The position numbers and the translations under genes are program-made. Positions 10,458 to 21,535 of a stretch of DNA of 64,000 nucleotides are shown piece by piece; within the stretch, counting starts at the first letter, position 1, and every line of letters starts with the position of its first letter. The stretch covers positions 1,174,991 through 1,238,990 of the forward strand of contig RHPI01002090.1 of NCBI GenBank assembly GCA_009103225.1, written 5' to 3'. A model generated the notes under the pieces. That model saw only the letters and a list, made by a program, of their open reading frames with translations. It did no database searches and was not told where the DNA came from. Source of the DNA: Chlorokybus atmophyticus. Its lineage: Eukaryota; Streptophyta; Chlorokybophyceae; Chlorokybales; Chlorokybaceae.

Positions 10458-12589
10458 ATGGCGAGGGCCGGATGGGGGTTGTTGGTGGGTGTGCTGCTGG
10501 TGGCCGCCGCCGGCCAGCTGCCTGTGAGGGTTTCTGCCACCATCCCGGCGGACTGCGGCGTGACGTTTGACAATCTGTGGCTCAGCTTTGCCAAATGGAT
10601 TGGGGAGACAGATGTCAGAAAGCAAGAAGAGTTCAAACAGAGCACACTTGCCATGGGCGCCTGTGCTAATTTCATCGACCTGGAGCAAGTCTGTCGCAAG
10701 GTGGAGGAGAACATTGTGCTAGAACTTGCTTATAATCACTTGCACTTCATCCATGCATTTCAGTTCTGCAGCTGATACGGCCTGCTGTAAACACTTTCCA
10801 TCTACCTCGTTGGTGTGATTAGGCTTCAAGTCGTTTACCGTTTTACCGCAAATGGGTGTAGAGGCGACTGCTCCAAACGTGGAGCAGTCGACTCTACTGC
10901 CAAGTTTGGAGCAGTCCCCTCCATGCACACAATTATGCAGTCTCCGAATTGCAAGCATGCTTCGTCGGCGTACAAGACATGCAAGTAGTTGTCTGCAGTA
11001 CAGTGCAGCATGACTTCTTAGGACTGTGACCAAATACTGATGACCTTAAGGGCATTGGCTGTTTGCAACAGCAGTTGAACCTTACATGCAGGCTACTTCA
11101 GCGGCAATGATACAGTAGCCTGCACTGGCGTATGAGTTGTGCGTTCTTTGTATGAGTAAGTTGAGTGGATTGTTGGCAATGCTCTTAGGTTGAAGACACT
11201 CTACACTTGATGTTGTATGAAGATTCTGGGAGGATGGAGCGTCACAAAGAAGGCAACACGCTTTTGGCTGGTGAGCTACAGAGGCGTGAGCTGGAAGGTG
11301 GCAATCCCACGAGGTGTGATTGTGACAACGGCATCGCCAGATTGGTTGCATCCGCAGCAACCTCACAGGTGTTTGTTCAAGGACAATGGTTGGATTAGCG
11401 TTTTCGTATTGCATGCTATGTCTACTACATCAGGAAGAGTAGGTGTGCGCAACCCGAGTAGAACGGGCTGCTGTTGTTCCGTTATATAAAGCAATCAATC
11501 TGTCTCAGTGTGTCGCACTGCATTGGCACTGGACAGTGTGATGTCGTGCAAGCATGCCTGGCAGTCAATCGGCGGTGTCCGATTGCCTGTGTGGCTTGCA
11601 GGTGGATGCCGGCAGCCAGCCCAAGCCCAATCCGCTTGCAGTGGTGGTGTACGCACCCCACAAGACAGGTTCCTCGTTTGTCAACCGCTTGCTTCGCGGC
11701 GTCTCCACCCTCTGCAGAGTCTGCCACTTCTCGGACAGCTACTCAGGCAGCGTGTGCGTCAACTCCGACTGCGCCATCACCGACAAGCTTCATGCAAAGG
11801 ACTACACGTCATCACGCTGGGGCTCCTGCTATGAGTGGAACAAGGTAGGACACGCGGTCAGTTTTGCTTCTTGATCCTCATCAAGTTGGGACTCTCAAGT
11901 ATTGTAACCCTCTGCGCAGGACCACATTGAAGCAGCCAACAGTCAGCTGGAAACAGCGGGGACTCAGGCTCGGTCCACAATAGAACAACGCGTGATCGAT
12001 GGCTTCATTTGGGGACCAGTGCGCAACTTTTCTGAGCAAGCAGACGTATCTGCATACTCTGAGCGGCTTTACATTTTCCAGCAGCGGCACCCGCTCGACA
12101 TGCTGGTTTCAGAGTTTCATGCATTGGCTCAGTCTGGTGACCTCACAGAGAAACAGACTGTTGACGAGTTTGTCCTTCAGGTATGTGGCAGGATCTGCTG
12201 CGATTGCTAGTAGTGTCTTGCCGTTTAACTAAGCCGTCTGCAATCAGGTCTTGCCCTACCTGCGTGACAGTTACACCCCAATGTTTGATATGCTGAAGAA
12301 GCTCCCGCCATCGGAGGTTCACATCAGTCGATACGAGGATCTCTTCCTCGACTTTGACAGCTGGCTGGATGCCATGGTGCTGTTGTTCCACTCACTCTGC
12401 GCTGGCATTGAGGAAACAGCTTCAGAGTACCTGCAGAAAGAGCTTGCACCAGCTCTCACCCAGACCGAACCCAACAGCGTGTTTCTGCCGGGAGAGCACA
12501 AGAAAGAATTGAAGAAAGAGACCATAGACGAAGCATATCGACGAGAGCCTGAGCTTTTCGCCAGGCTCAACTACCCGCAAGATGTGTAG
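10458..12589 (+). CDS. Secretory-pathway sulfotransferase-like protein
   Basis: Likely transfers sulfate from PAPS to a glycan or protein in the Golgi; the acceptor is unknown. Five exons: 10458-10700 (an alternative donor after 10715 is also in phase), 11189-11368, 11602-11844, 11920-12180 and 12248-12589 (1269 nt, 422 residues). A hydrophobic signal or anchor covers residues 4-28. Next is a Cys-containing stretch of ~110 residues not recognised. The sulfotransferase core begins with VVVYAPHKTGSSFVNRLLR, matching the 5'-phosphosulfate loop (HKTG/S, about residue 161). The RHPLDMLVSEF stretch (about residue 278) matches the 3'-phosphate binding motif with its Arg and Ser. VHISRYEDLF fits the later conserved RYEDL block. 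The N-terminal exons 1-2 are joined by phase only. Confidence 0.8.
10865..10916. repeat. Perfect 10-bp hairpin plus third arm, in an intron
   Basis: CGACTGCTCC (10865-10874) and GGAGCAGTCG (10881-10890) form a perfect inverted repeat around AAACGT. A third copy of the right arm, GGAGCAGTC, follows at 10908-10916. All of it lies in intron 1 of the sulfotransferase-like gene, on the transcribed strand, so alternative RNA pairings are possible. Confidence 0.85.
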
Positions 12590-15261
12590 TTGTCACTCGG
12601 CGGCTCTTGTACTACTATAGCAAACACAACATACTCCTGCATACCATGCTGTGGTTGGCTGCGTCTTGCTGTGCAGGGAGTGGTTTCATCCACCTATGTG
12701 CAGCAACACACAGTGAGGCACAGCAAACAACAGTTGTGGGTTGGAACCGGTGCAGAGTGTGCATTGCTGCAATCTCCTCATTGCAACAAGCATGAAGCAC
12801 AGCGCCGGGTTGCCGCCCTGCGCCTGCACATCCCCATGCTCCCGTGTGCCGGTTGGGCCAGCTTGTCTTGCATGTCTTTGCCTTGTTAATGTCGCAACTT
12901 GAATCTTCATGTTGCTTCGAATGTATTCTACCAATTGCAGTACCCACGCGGCCTCGCCAAACTCTGCTTGCTATGCATTTTGCAATCTCGTTGATATACC
13001 CTACATGGATACCACACTATGAGGTTGACTACCACAGGAGGGCGGGAATTGCGTCCTTGCTGTTTACGCTGCTTGCCATTGACGACAACCGATTACAGCA
13101 GCTCGTGGGGGCAGGTAGCTGCTTGTACATGTATGCTTGTCTGACGCCGGTGGGTAGAATAGTGAATGTAGTGACTTGAGAAACATGGTATAAAATAGCC
13201 CGGTGGTGTTCGTGCTGTTGCTTGTGGTACTGCATGGTATGCCGTGAAGTAAAGTGACTATGCATGTCTAACAGCACCGCGCGTATCCTGTACGCCGTGC
13301 ACACACAACCATGGTCACATGAAAATGACAAGCAATGCAGACGCACTTACGCTGCATCCTCTCACTCGATAACGGAGCACGTTTGGCAACCAGGGCGGCG
13401 TGCACGCAGTCACATCCACTTTTGGAGAGCAAGTCCAGAGCAACTCTAAAGATCTCAACTCAAAAGCTTATTGGATAAATACACCAGTACGCACTTACAG
13501 TGTCATCGAGGCCCTTTGATTTATTAATACACTGAATGAGTCTCAGTGCTTATACTACACAAACCCACCACCCTACCCCACCAGCAGCACCTAACCAGCG
13601 AGCAATGTCGCAGTGGCACTGCGCAGTGCAGTGCTGACGGCGACACTGTGCAAGCCAGGGTGACGTCGGAGCGAGGGGCAGGGCAGAGGGGCGGGGCAGA
13701 GGGGCCCTGCCGAGAGCGTTGAGGTTCACAACATGGGCAACCCAGCAACGGCAGATGTGGAATGAGAGAGGAGACGTGGGCGCAGACGTAGAGGAGTGGT
13801 GGGGGAAGAGAGGAGGTGTGGGGGGAGAAAGGAGAGTGGGAGGGAGAGAGCGGGTTGCGCTGCACCACACTGCATGTCGTCCGCTGCCTGCACAGTAACG
13901 TCCTACTGACTGCAACAAGTGTTGCACAGGTAATTATCTGACTCTAACCAGCATGCATGCATGACTGACGGGGGTGGTGAGTACGTAGATAAGCGCTAGG
14001 CGTAGGAATGAGGCAGTGAGTGCAGTGTATATAGCCCGGTGGTTGTGTACGTATGATTGCCTGCGTAGTTGAGTGCAATGTCACATGATGTGTGCATGCC
14101 ATGTGTATGGTTGCCTTGCATGACATCCCCGTTGCATCTTGTATACTATTCGAATCACATTTGTTGAATTCCAAACTAATGGCTGATTACGAGTCAGACC
14201 TTAATACGGCTAGGCAGAATCCTTCACAACTAATTAGCTAACACCAGGTACCTACAATCTCTAAGTCAGGAACACCCTAGCCGCGGCTGTCACACGCTGA
14301 AAATAACCATAGCGTGATCGTCTACCGTGCGCAACACTCTGTCGGAAAATAATGGCATACTGCGAGAGGCAACGCTCCAGCCATCTCACTTGTATCACCC
14401 GCCGCACGCATGGCTTGAGCAAATGCTCAAAGGCTAGGCCCATAGTCCAACCACCTCCGTAGCCAATGGGTTGAAGCAAGTGGCTGCACAATTGTCTCCA
14501 TACTTGTGATTCTGAATGACTCAAAAACAGTACCAAATGTCATGCACGACATATGAGAACGCCAGCTCGATTTTGGTTGCAATACTTGCAGCAATTGTAC
14601 AAAAGCTTTGCTGTTTGACGTGTGCATATGTAATTGTGCTGCTGCATGCAAACCGATCACAAGTCATACCATCCAAAGTATCACAGCTAGAGTGCACAAC
14701 CGGGCTAGCGCTTGCCGCGCTACTACTGCAGTACCACTACCTGCTCTGCACTGTTATACATGCATGCGCGCATATGTAGGTCAAATTGTTTGCACAATCA
14801 GCCGAACAGACTTCATGGTAGATGGACGGCACCGGCAGCAAGACACACAGGACGTGGACTGCACGTTCTCCCTCTCGCTTCCCCGCCTCCCAAACTCTCT
14901 CTCTCCTCCGTTGCCTCTGGTCCTGCGGTTGGTTGCCATGGTGCTGATCCGGCCTGCCTCTAGTTGACCAGCGGCAAGGTCCTGATCCCTGCCCTGCTCT
15001 GCCCTATTCCTTACTGCGCTGGTCAGCAGCATTACATAACAAACTCTACCAGCAACTGGTGGTGTGCGGGGTAGGAATGCTAGAGCAGTTGCTGGGTGGA
15101 GTGTGGGGAGGAGCTTGTGCATCACTCTGATGACTTTCAGCCACAGCGCATGCAACAGACAGCGTATGTGCTTGCAGGCACATTGCTATTCGCCGGCTTT
15201 CATTTTCTTCGACAGTTGAGGGATAGCAATGTCTGATGTCAGCACCCACCGCTCTTCCGCT
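12590..15261. other. Intergenic between convergent genes
   Basis: About 2.7 kb lies between the ends of the sulfotransferase-like and AP2-like genes. The stretch 13,780-13,862 is a G/A-rich low-complexity tract, with pyrimidine-rich DNA near 14,870-14,930. Open frames here are short, overlap on both strands and show no family motif. An alternative 3' end of the AP2-like gene may reach 15,186. Confidence 0.55.
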
Positions 15262-18200
15262 TCAGTGTCCATTGAAGCACCATGGTTGCAACACCTGACC
15301 AGAAACTTGCACATGCACGTAAACGGTTGCGCTTGCATGGAGACGGCACTTGTGACACCTCGACAGCTGCGGCAAGGGTGGAGTGGCTCCTGCAGCACCA
15401 GGCCAGCGTACCATGCCTGAAAGCACACAACTGGTGAAGGCACAACATATTACGGCTGCTGATGGGCGAACTTCGAAAACCCATGTGTGCGCCACAGAAT
15501 GCACAGCAACAGGCACGCCTGCGTACATATCTACATGCAACCCACTCACGCATACAAATATTTACCTAGTTGGATGCAAAAGATGTTTCACAACCGAGCG
15601 CGTCTCATTGACGCGCGCTTACTCATACGTGTTACAACTTCATTGGATGCCTGCCCGCTTGGGGATGCAATGTGTTGTGTGCATGTATATGCGCAAATGC
15701 CATCATGCATGTTACTTTGTTTGTAAGCGCTCACTTTGCCATGGACAAGCGGATGCCGGCGTGACAACTTGACAAAACAGATGACGAAGTCACCAGCTGC
15801 AATATCTGTTCTCCGTTCTATTAAGTCGCTGACGGGTTGCAGTCGGTCCCGAGGTACCGTCTCATACTCGTCAAAGGTTGAGTACCTAAGAAGCAGTTTT
15901 AATGATGCTGAGCAGATCTTGCCAACTGCACAACAAGGCAAGGGAGCCAAGGGGTTGTACTCACTTGACGTAGTAAGTGTTGTTGGGTCTCGGTTCGATC
16001 ATGTCCAAGCCCCACCACGCACCGTGAGCCTCAGCGTCCCACAGCTCAGGGAGAAGCTCGTGTGGTGGAATGTACGTGTCGACATTTTGTGGTTGTGGAC
16101 TGGACACGCGTGTGTAATTGGATCTCTTCGGATTCCAGACTGTTGACGGCAATGTGGCATCAGTACTGCAGGTAAGACGCCTCACCACATTACGCTTTCG
16201 TCGATTGTGCTTTTTGCTGCCATCTGGAGGAGAAGTGGTCGAGTCAAGCGGCTTGACTCGCTTCGTCTTTGCCTGCCTAAAGGTCCCCCTGTACATCAAC
16301 ACTCGGTAATGCTGCTTGCAAACTCTGAGGTGTTGCAACGCTCGCCAAGAAGACCAGTTCACCACTGCGAACAACAGCTACTACCAACATGCACAGGCGT
16401 GCTTATGCGCGCACAAGCTGCAACCACTCACCTACAAAGCTCCGGGTATGCTTCTTGCAGCTGTGTGCTGAAGGTGTGGTTTTGTGTTGGCGTGCTCTTC
16501 TCTATGACAGTGGCAATATGAGCAGCCCCCATTGATGACAGAAGTAGTTCTGGCTCCTTGTCTGGCGGTTGTTGTGGTTGTGGTTGTGGTTCTGGCTGTC
16601 GTTGTTGTTGTCGCTGTTGTCGTTGCTGTTGTTGTTGCTGTCGTTGTTGTTGCTGTGGTTGCGGCTGATTGAGCGTTTCCAACATGCGGATCGCATTGTC
16701 ACGAATAGCATAGTAACGCATGCGCACGGGTGAGGCGTGCTTCAACCCTTCCACTGGCCTTACCACCACCCAATGTTTTGTCAACTCATCCATGTACACC
16801 CCCACCCTTTCGGGCACCGCTTCTTCAGTGTAGTAGAAACTTGTCAGTACCACTGCACGAATAACACGGGTGCAGCACAACAACAATGTACCTTCAATGA
16901 CGTGGAGCGGGTAGCCGTGAAAATCTGTCACGTGAGCAACGTGGTTGGGTGTATGTTGGGACTGCAATTGAAACTCGCTTTGCGCTCTGTCCCAAACGAG
17001 GGCGGCTATCTTCGGATCGGAGAATTGCCCCAATACATGAAAGCGGCCTTTCACCCACACCCTAGCAAAGGCAGCCTTGGGGGCCCTAACATGAACTCCT
17101 ACATACTTGCGCGCCGGCTCTGTCCGGCCAAGGCAACAAGTTCAGGAACAGCAGCTGACAACAACAACAACAACAACAACAACCACAACCACAACCACGA
17201 CCACCACCACCACCACCACCACCACAACCACAACAACCCTGTCTGTTGTGGACACACGGCTACATGTACAAGTGCCATGGCTCAGCGTTGTGATGGACCC
17301 GGAACCCAGAAGTAGCATGTGTTGCGTGTTGCCAAGCACAACAACCGTACCAACATTTAACACGCAGACGATGACAATGCAAATAAAGATAGGAGAGCAC
17401 CTATGATGGGATCCACAATTCTAGAAGCATATTGAGCTATACCAAAACTTAGTACGAACTCCACAGCACACTGGCAAATACGAAAGCAAGGTACAACTTG
17501 TACAAGTTGTGCACACCCCCATGCAATTGCACAACCAAGCCTCCACTGGCTGTACCATGCGTAGCAATGTCGTCCGCAACAACTTCGCGACATTCTCGCC
17601 GACGCTTGTTGTGCTGCAATCTGGCCAAGTTGGTACTGCTCTCAACTGTGGCCCTCCCAATCTGGCTCGTTTGACGTTTCTTGCCACGCCGCTGCAGAAT
17701 ATCATTCTGAACACTGTGCGATGTTGTCTTGACCCTCTTTATGACTGACGTTTCCAGGACACCAAAGCAAAGCAAATTTGTTGCGACGAACATCAACATC
17801 GATCTTGGCCTACCTGTGCTGGTGAGGAGTGCGAGTGCTTGAGCGCAAAAGATGTTGGCGCATCTTTGTAGGGTACAACAACTTGCGTTGCTGTTGGCAT
17901 TGGCGTTGGTGGCACAATAACTGAACGGCGTTCTGCCCCTGTTGTATGACTCCTTATCTCTTGTTTTGCTGCCGCTGACTTGGCTTTTTGGCCTCTGATG
18001 GAATTGCAACCACTACCAACATCGTCATCCATAAAGTCCGCGGGAAACAACTTTCTGTTCGTCAGCTTAGCAAGACCATGTTTGTCCACGGCGCTGTCGT
18101 AAGCCCTGGCAGCCTCCTTGGCACTCAGGTAGCAGCCAAGTGAAATGTATTTGCCGCTTGCCCACAAACAAGCACGGAAGTTGCTACTCTGAGCAACGTA

Positions 18201-18733
18201 AGAAACGCCAACGTACTTTGTGCGCACTGTTGGGTGTGGGGAAGGTCACAACAAAAGCACACAAAGACAAGCATCGTTGTAAGGATGTGGCCCCCGTATG
18301 CACAGTACCTGAGTAAAATGCTCTCTTTGGTGTTTTGTGTACCGTGCGGCCTGAGCTTGAGGGATGATAATCTTCAGCCTGGCCCAATAGCAACACACCA
18401 AATGCAGTCAAAAGCAGTAGTTACTATGCCTCACAGCGCAACCACCTCATACCTTGAGAATTCAGCCACAACAGGACACAACATTACCACAAATGCTGTA
18501 GTAACGACATTAACACTCAACCATGCATGGTACAGGAGATGAACCTGACCTGCATCGGTTGCATGCTGACGGACTCCAGTATCTTTGTGCAGAGTTGTCT
18601 CAGTGTAGATGTAGAATGTCGAGGTTTTGCTCACAAGGCAAAGTTGTGCCTGGTTTGCAGTCCGTCACCTCGCCACGCTTCCACCGCTTGCCACTGCACG
18701 CCGCTCCTGTACAGAGCCGGTTTGACTCATCAT
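15262..18733 (-). CDS. AP2-like multi-domain nuclear protein with Gln-rich and Tudor-like segments
   Basis: Probable sequence-specific DNA-binding regulator. Exons in phase: 18669-18733, 18545-18629, 18309-18378, 17814-18226, 17517-17691, 16432-17119 (with a possible 39-nt intron at 16853-16891), 15965-16276, 15735-15885 and 15262-15294, giving about 650 residues. The first AP2-like module (exon 4) reads TKYVGVSYVAQSSNFRACLW, then GCYLSAKEAARAYDSAV. A second, weaker module (exon 6) starts RKYVGVHVRAPKAAFARVWV. A third possible one starts RVGVYMDELTKHWVVVRP. Between them are basic clusters (RRGKKRQ, HNKRRRE) suited to nuclear import, then a Gln/Arg run and KKHNRRKR. After these, NTYYVKYSTFDEYETVPRDR resembles a Tudor/Agenet strand pattern. 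Exons 1-2 and the last exon are weakly supported; another 3' splice would end at 15,186. Confidence 0.72.
17160..17238. repeat. ACA/CCA trinucleotide microsatellite
   Basis: An (ACA)n tract grades into (CCA)n inside intron 5 of the AP2-like gene, read as GTT/GTG on the coding strand. It produces artefactual Thr-, His- and Val-run frames that are not genes. Confidence 0.95.
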
Positions 18734-20091
18734 GCATTCACTTAAGCACGGGGGCGGGAGGGGGGGTGGGGGGTGGCGGGTCCATGTGTGCTGCGTGTAC
18801 AAACATGTTCATGTCATGCAGCAGAACAACTGTCCCGAGCGCAGCTTAACTACCCGTGCACCCAGCACAAGCAGCAGTCTAGCTGGCCAGCAAACTAGCA
18901 GCATGACGCCGCACAGTACAGCTGGGTTTACCCCACATGCATTATGCAAATGACTGCGCATGGTTCTGGGTTGCGGGCATGCATCAAACACTGGCTCACA
19001 GCTGCTGATGCCGTGTGCATGACCTAGCTGACAATATGCATGCCTTCATGGTACATTGAAGTGCGCTTGGTACTTGCACACCGGTGGCAATGAACATGGC
19101 ACACGCATGCATAGGTCACTATCATCACCTGAAACTGACAAGCAAAACCAAGCTCGAGGGATGCGCGCTCACATGCATGCACCCACGCACTAGAGCAAGG
19201 CTTCAGAGCAAGGTGTGTGACTCCAGCGCCACAAGCAGGAAAAGCAGTGTGTTGTTTCGGGCGTCACCGGTGGTCTGGCAGCGTCCAAGTGTTAGCAGCA
19301 TCAATGGTGAGATTGAGTGAGGGTTTTGCTGACGGATTACTAGGGAACGCAAGGCCGCCAGCTCAAGCCCAGACTAGCTTGCAGCTTCCAGTTTTCTGTG
19401 AGTGCCATGCGTGTGTTCCCATGAGGCAACCCTGCTTGACGTAGAAGACTCCGTCGTGTGCATATCGCTATTGCACATGTTGGCATGCACGCATGCCAAC
19501 ATGTGCAATAGCGATATGATGTGTCTTTGTGCAAGCGTATGTGTCTGTGATTGCGCCAATTACTTGGGGGAAGGAGTGCGACTCTCATGCTGTGAGTGTC
19601 ACTGTTCTATTGCGCATGATGCTCTCTTTTGCTTGCTTTACTCACAACATATGTTGAGACGTCACGGCCATGCTCAAGCTCTCATTGTAGTGCACACAAT
19701 ATCATGGCGCAAAGGCACAACATGGAGACAAGGTGCATGGTGTGCAGGGCGTGGTAACCATCTGGTTAGGAGAGAGATGTAAGCCCTAAAGATTTGCACA
19801 GCGTCTTCATGTTGTGCCTTTACGCAACACTCTCACATAGTTTTGGTGCATAGTCTACACAATTCACGTTAAGTGCATGTCTGCAGTATTTGTAGTGGTA
19901 GTGCCCTTGGTAACAATAGACTGGCAAGGTGTCCGCAAGAGCAGCAGCAGCAGCGACAGAGACCATGTTCACGAGATTGGATTGTGCAGTAGTAGATGCT
20001 TAAGTAGAAGCTTGTGTAGCATGGCATGGTATGTAGTTAAACATGTACTACGAGTACTCACTCGCCTGTAACCCTCGCCTTCGCCGTCAAG
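18734..20091. other. Intergenic, contains a long palindrome
   Basis: The left part holds the promoter region of the AP2-like gene. No coding exon is supported. A GGGGGTGGGGGG-type tract lies at 18,750-18,780, and (CAG)5 occurs near 19,941. The prominent structure is the palindrome at 19,461-19,518, listed separately. Confidence 0.55.
19461..19518. repeat. Perfect palindrome, 28-bp stem, 2-nt loop
   Basis: The left arm starts CATATCGCTATTGCACATGT and ends TGGCATGC (19461-19488). The loop is AC (19489-19490). The right arm (19491-19518) is the exact reverse complement, ending GCGATATG. There is no mismatch in 28 pairs. The neighbouring bases do not pair. It is too short for a typical plant-type microRNA precursor with a bulged stem, and no flanking target duplication was seen. 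Confidence 0.95.
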
Positions 20092-20423
20092 CGCAAACCA
20101 CAGGACTCCTGCTGCTCACCAGCTCCCTCTCCAGGCCGTGCAAGCTTGCTTCATCCCCCCGTAGCTGCTGCTCCCGCTCCCTCCTCCTCACCCGCCTTGT
20201 CCTTGAGCACTTCTCCCTTACCCGCAGTCGGCGGCCACCGCCACCGCCACCGCCGCCACCGCAGGCAGTGCGAGCACCCAGCGCACATCTTGAACACAGT
20301 GTAAGCATCACTGTGCTCACAACATCAGCTGCGTGCAGGCATGGGCGGCGGCCGCGGTGGGTGCAGGAAGAGGACGACAACGAGGGGCAGGAGGAGGCCG
20401 CTGAGCCTGCTGCTCCTTTGTAG
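20092..20423 (+). CDS. Possible 3' exons of an unrecognised protein
   Basis: Low-confidence fragment. A Ser/Pro/Ala-rich open frame (VKRKPQDSCCSPAPSP onward, then a His/Arg run) can splice at 20,300/20,301 (GTAAGC) to an acceptor near 20,339. The second exon reads HGRRPRWVQEEDDNEGQEEA and stops at 20,423. The phase fits, and an acidic last exon is plausible, but no upstream exon could be chained and the minus strand is also open here. It could simply be GC-rich non-coding DNA. Confidence 0.25.
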
Positions 20424-20785
20424 ACGCTTGAGGAAGCGCTAGCCTAAGATTGTCAGCTTGTGCATGAGTCTGCGGAGGTTACATGGGCTTGAACAAAACC
20501 TTATAACAACAGCCATTAGCCATCAAGAGCTTTGTGATTCTTCAGCATGCGTCTTCTGTTGCTTGTCACTGCGTTCAGTGAATTTAAGCAGGCGGAGCTG
20601 AATATGCATGCGGTAGTTTATTGCTGGCATGCAACCCTGCAACAGAAGTCGTTCACCAACAACCCCATGCAATAACAACAACAACGCATCAACAGCTGCA
20701 AACTTTCCTTACCATGGCCACTGCACATGCATGCTTGCTTCATCTGACAAACTACGATGCACTTGATGTAATGCATGCCCCCCCC

Positions 20786-21060
20786 NNNNNNNNNNNNNNN
20801 NNNNNNNNNNNNNNNNNNNNNNNNNNNNNNNNNNNNNNNNNNNNNNNNNNNNNNNNNNNNNNNNNNNNNNNNNNNNNNNNNNNNNNNNNNNNNNNNNNNN
20901 NNNNNNNNNNNNNNNNNNNNNNNNNNNNNNNNNNNNNNNNNNNNNNNNNNNNNNNNNNNNNNNNNNNNNNNNNNNNNNNNNNNNNNNNNNNNNNNNNNNN
21001 NNNNNNNNNNNNNNNNNNNNNNNNNNNNNNNNNNNNNNNNNNNNNNNNNNNNNNNNNNNN
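20786..21060. other. Assembly gap (275 N)
   Basis: Unknown bases follow a run of C (20,778-20,785) and precede CCCAG. Open frames that cross this gap are artefacts. Confidence 0.99.
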
Positions 21061-21535
21061 CCCAGTCAAAGGCACTCTACCTGCAACAGACAAGCTCCGC
21101 AGCCTGGGGACCGGCTTCGCTGCGGGTCAGGAAGAATACGCTGAGTTGGTTTATTTCGATCAGTCACCATGCTCAAGGAGCAATGTGCGTTTTTGTTGCA
21201 CACACGCACGGTGTGTGTGCGGGTCACTGCTCAAGAATGTGAGCCGATTTGTGTGACAAACATACTTGCATCCTTGATTATGTCCCCCTGACTTGTCTAA
21301 AAGGACGGACAATATCGTATGAGATTGGCAATCTCAATACAAACACACCAACTCCACACCACAACAGCAGCAAGCAACAACATGAAGGTCACGTGCAAGC
21401 CAGAAATGCTTGTGAGTGGGTAGAGCGCAACTGTTGCTGCAAGCTATACTTCCAGATGTTGTTATACTTCCAATTTGGCCTCTATGCACAAATCTTCACT
21501 TAGCCACTCCCTCGTGATACACAACTACCCTGGTG

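Noticed and set aside
20087-20380. Arg/Glu-rich minus-strand frame suggesting a coiled coil
   Set aside because: No joinable neighbours in the TTC29-like gene, whose stop at 21,536 is well supported; the opposite strand is equally open.
20621-21256. Open frame of about 200 codons crossing 20,786-21,060
   Set aside because: Most of it is unknown bases, so the frame is meaningless. The short sequence right of the gap has no recognisable motif.
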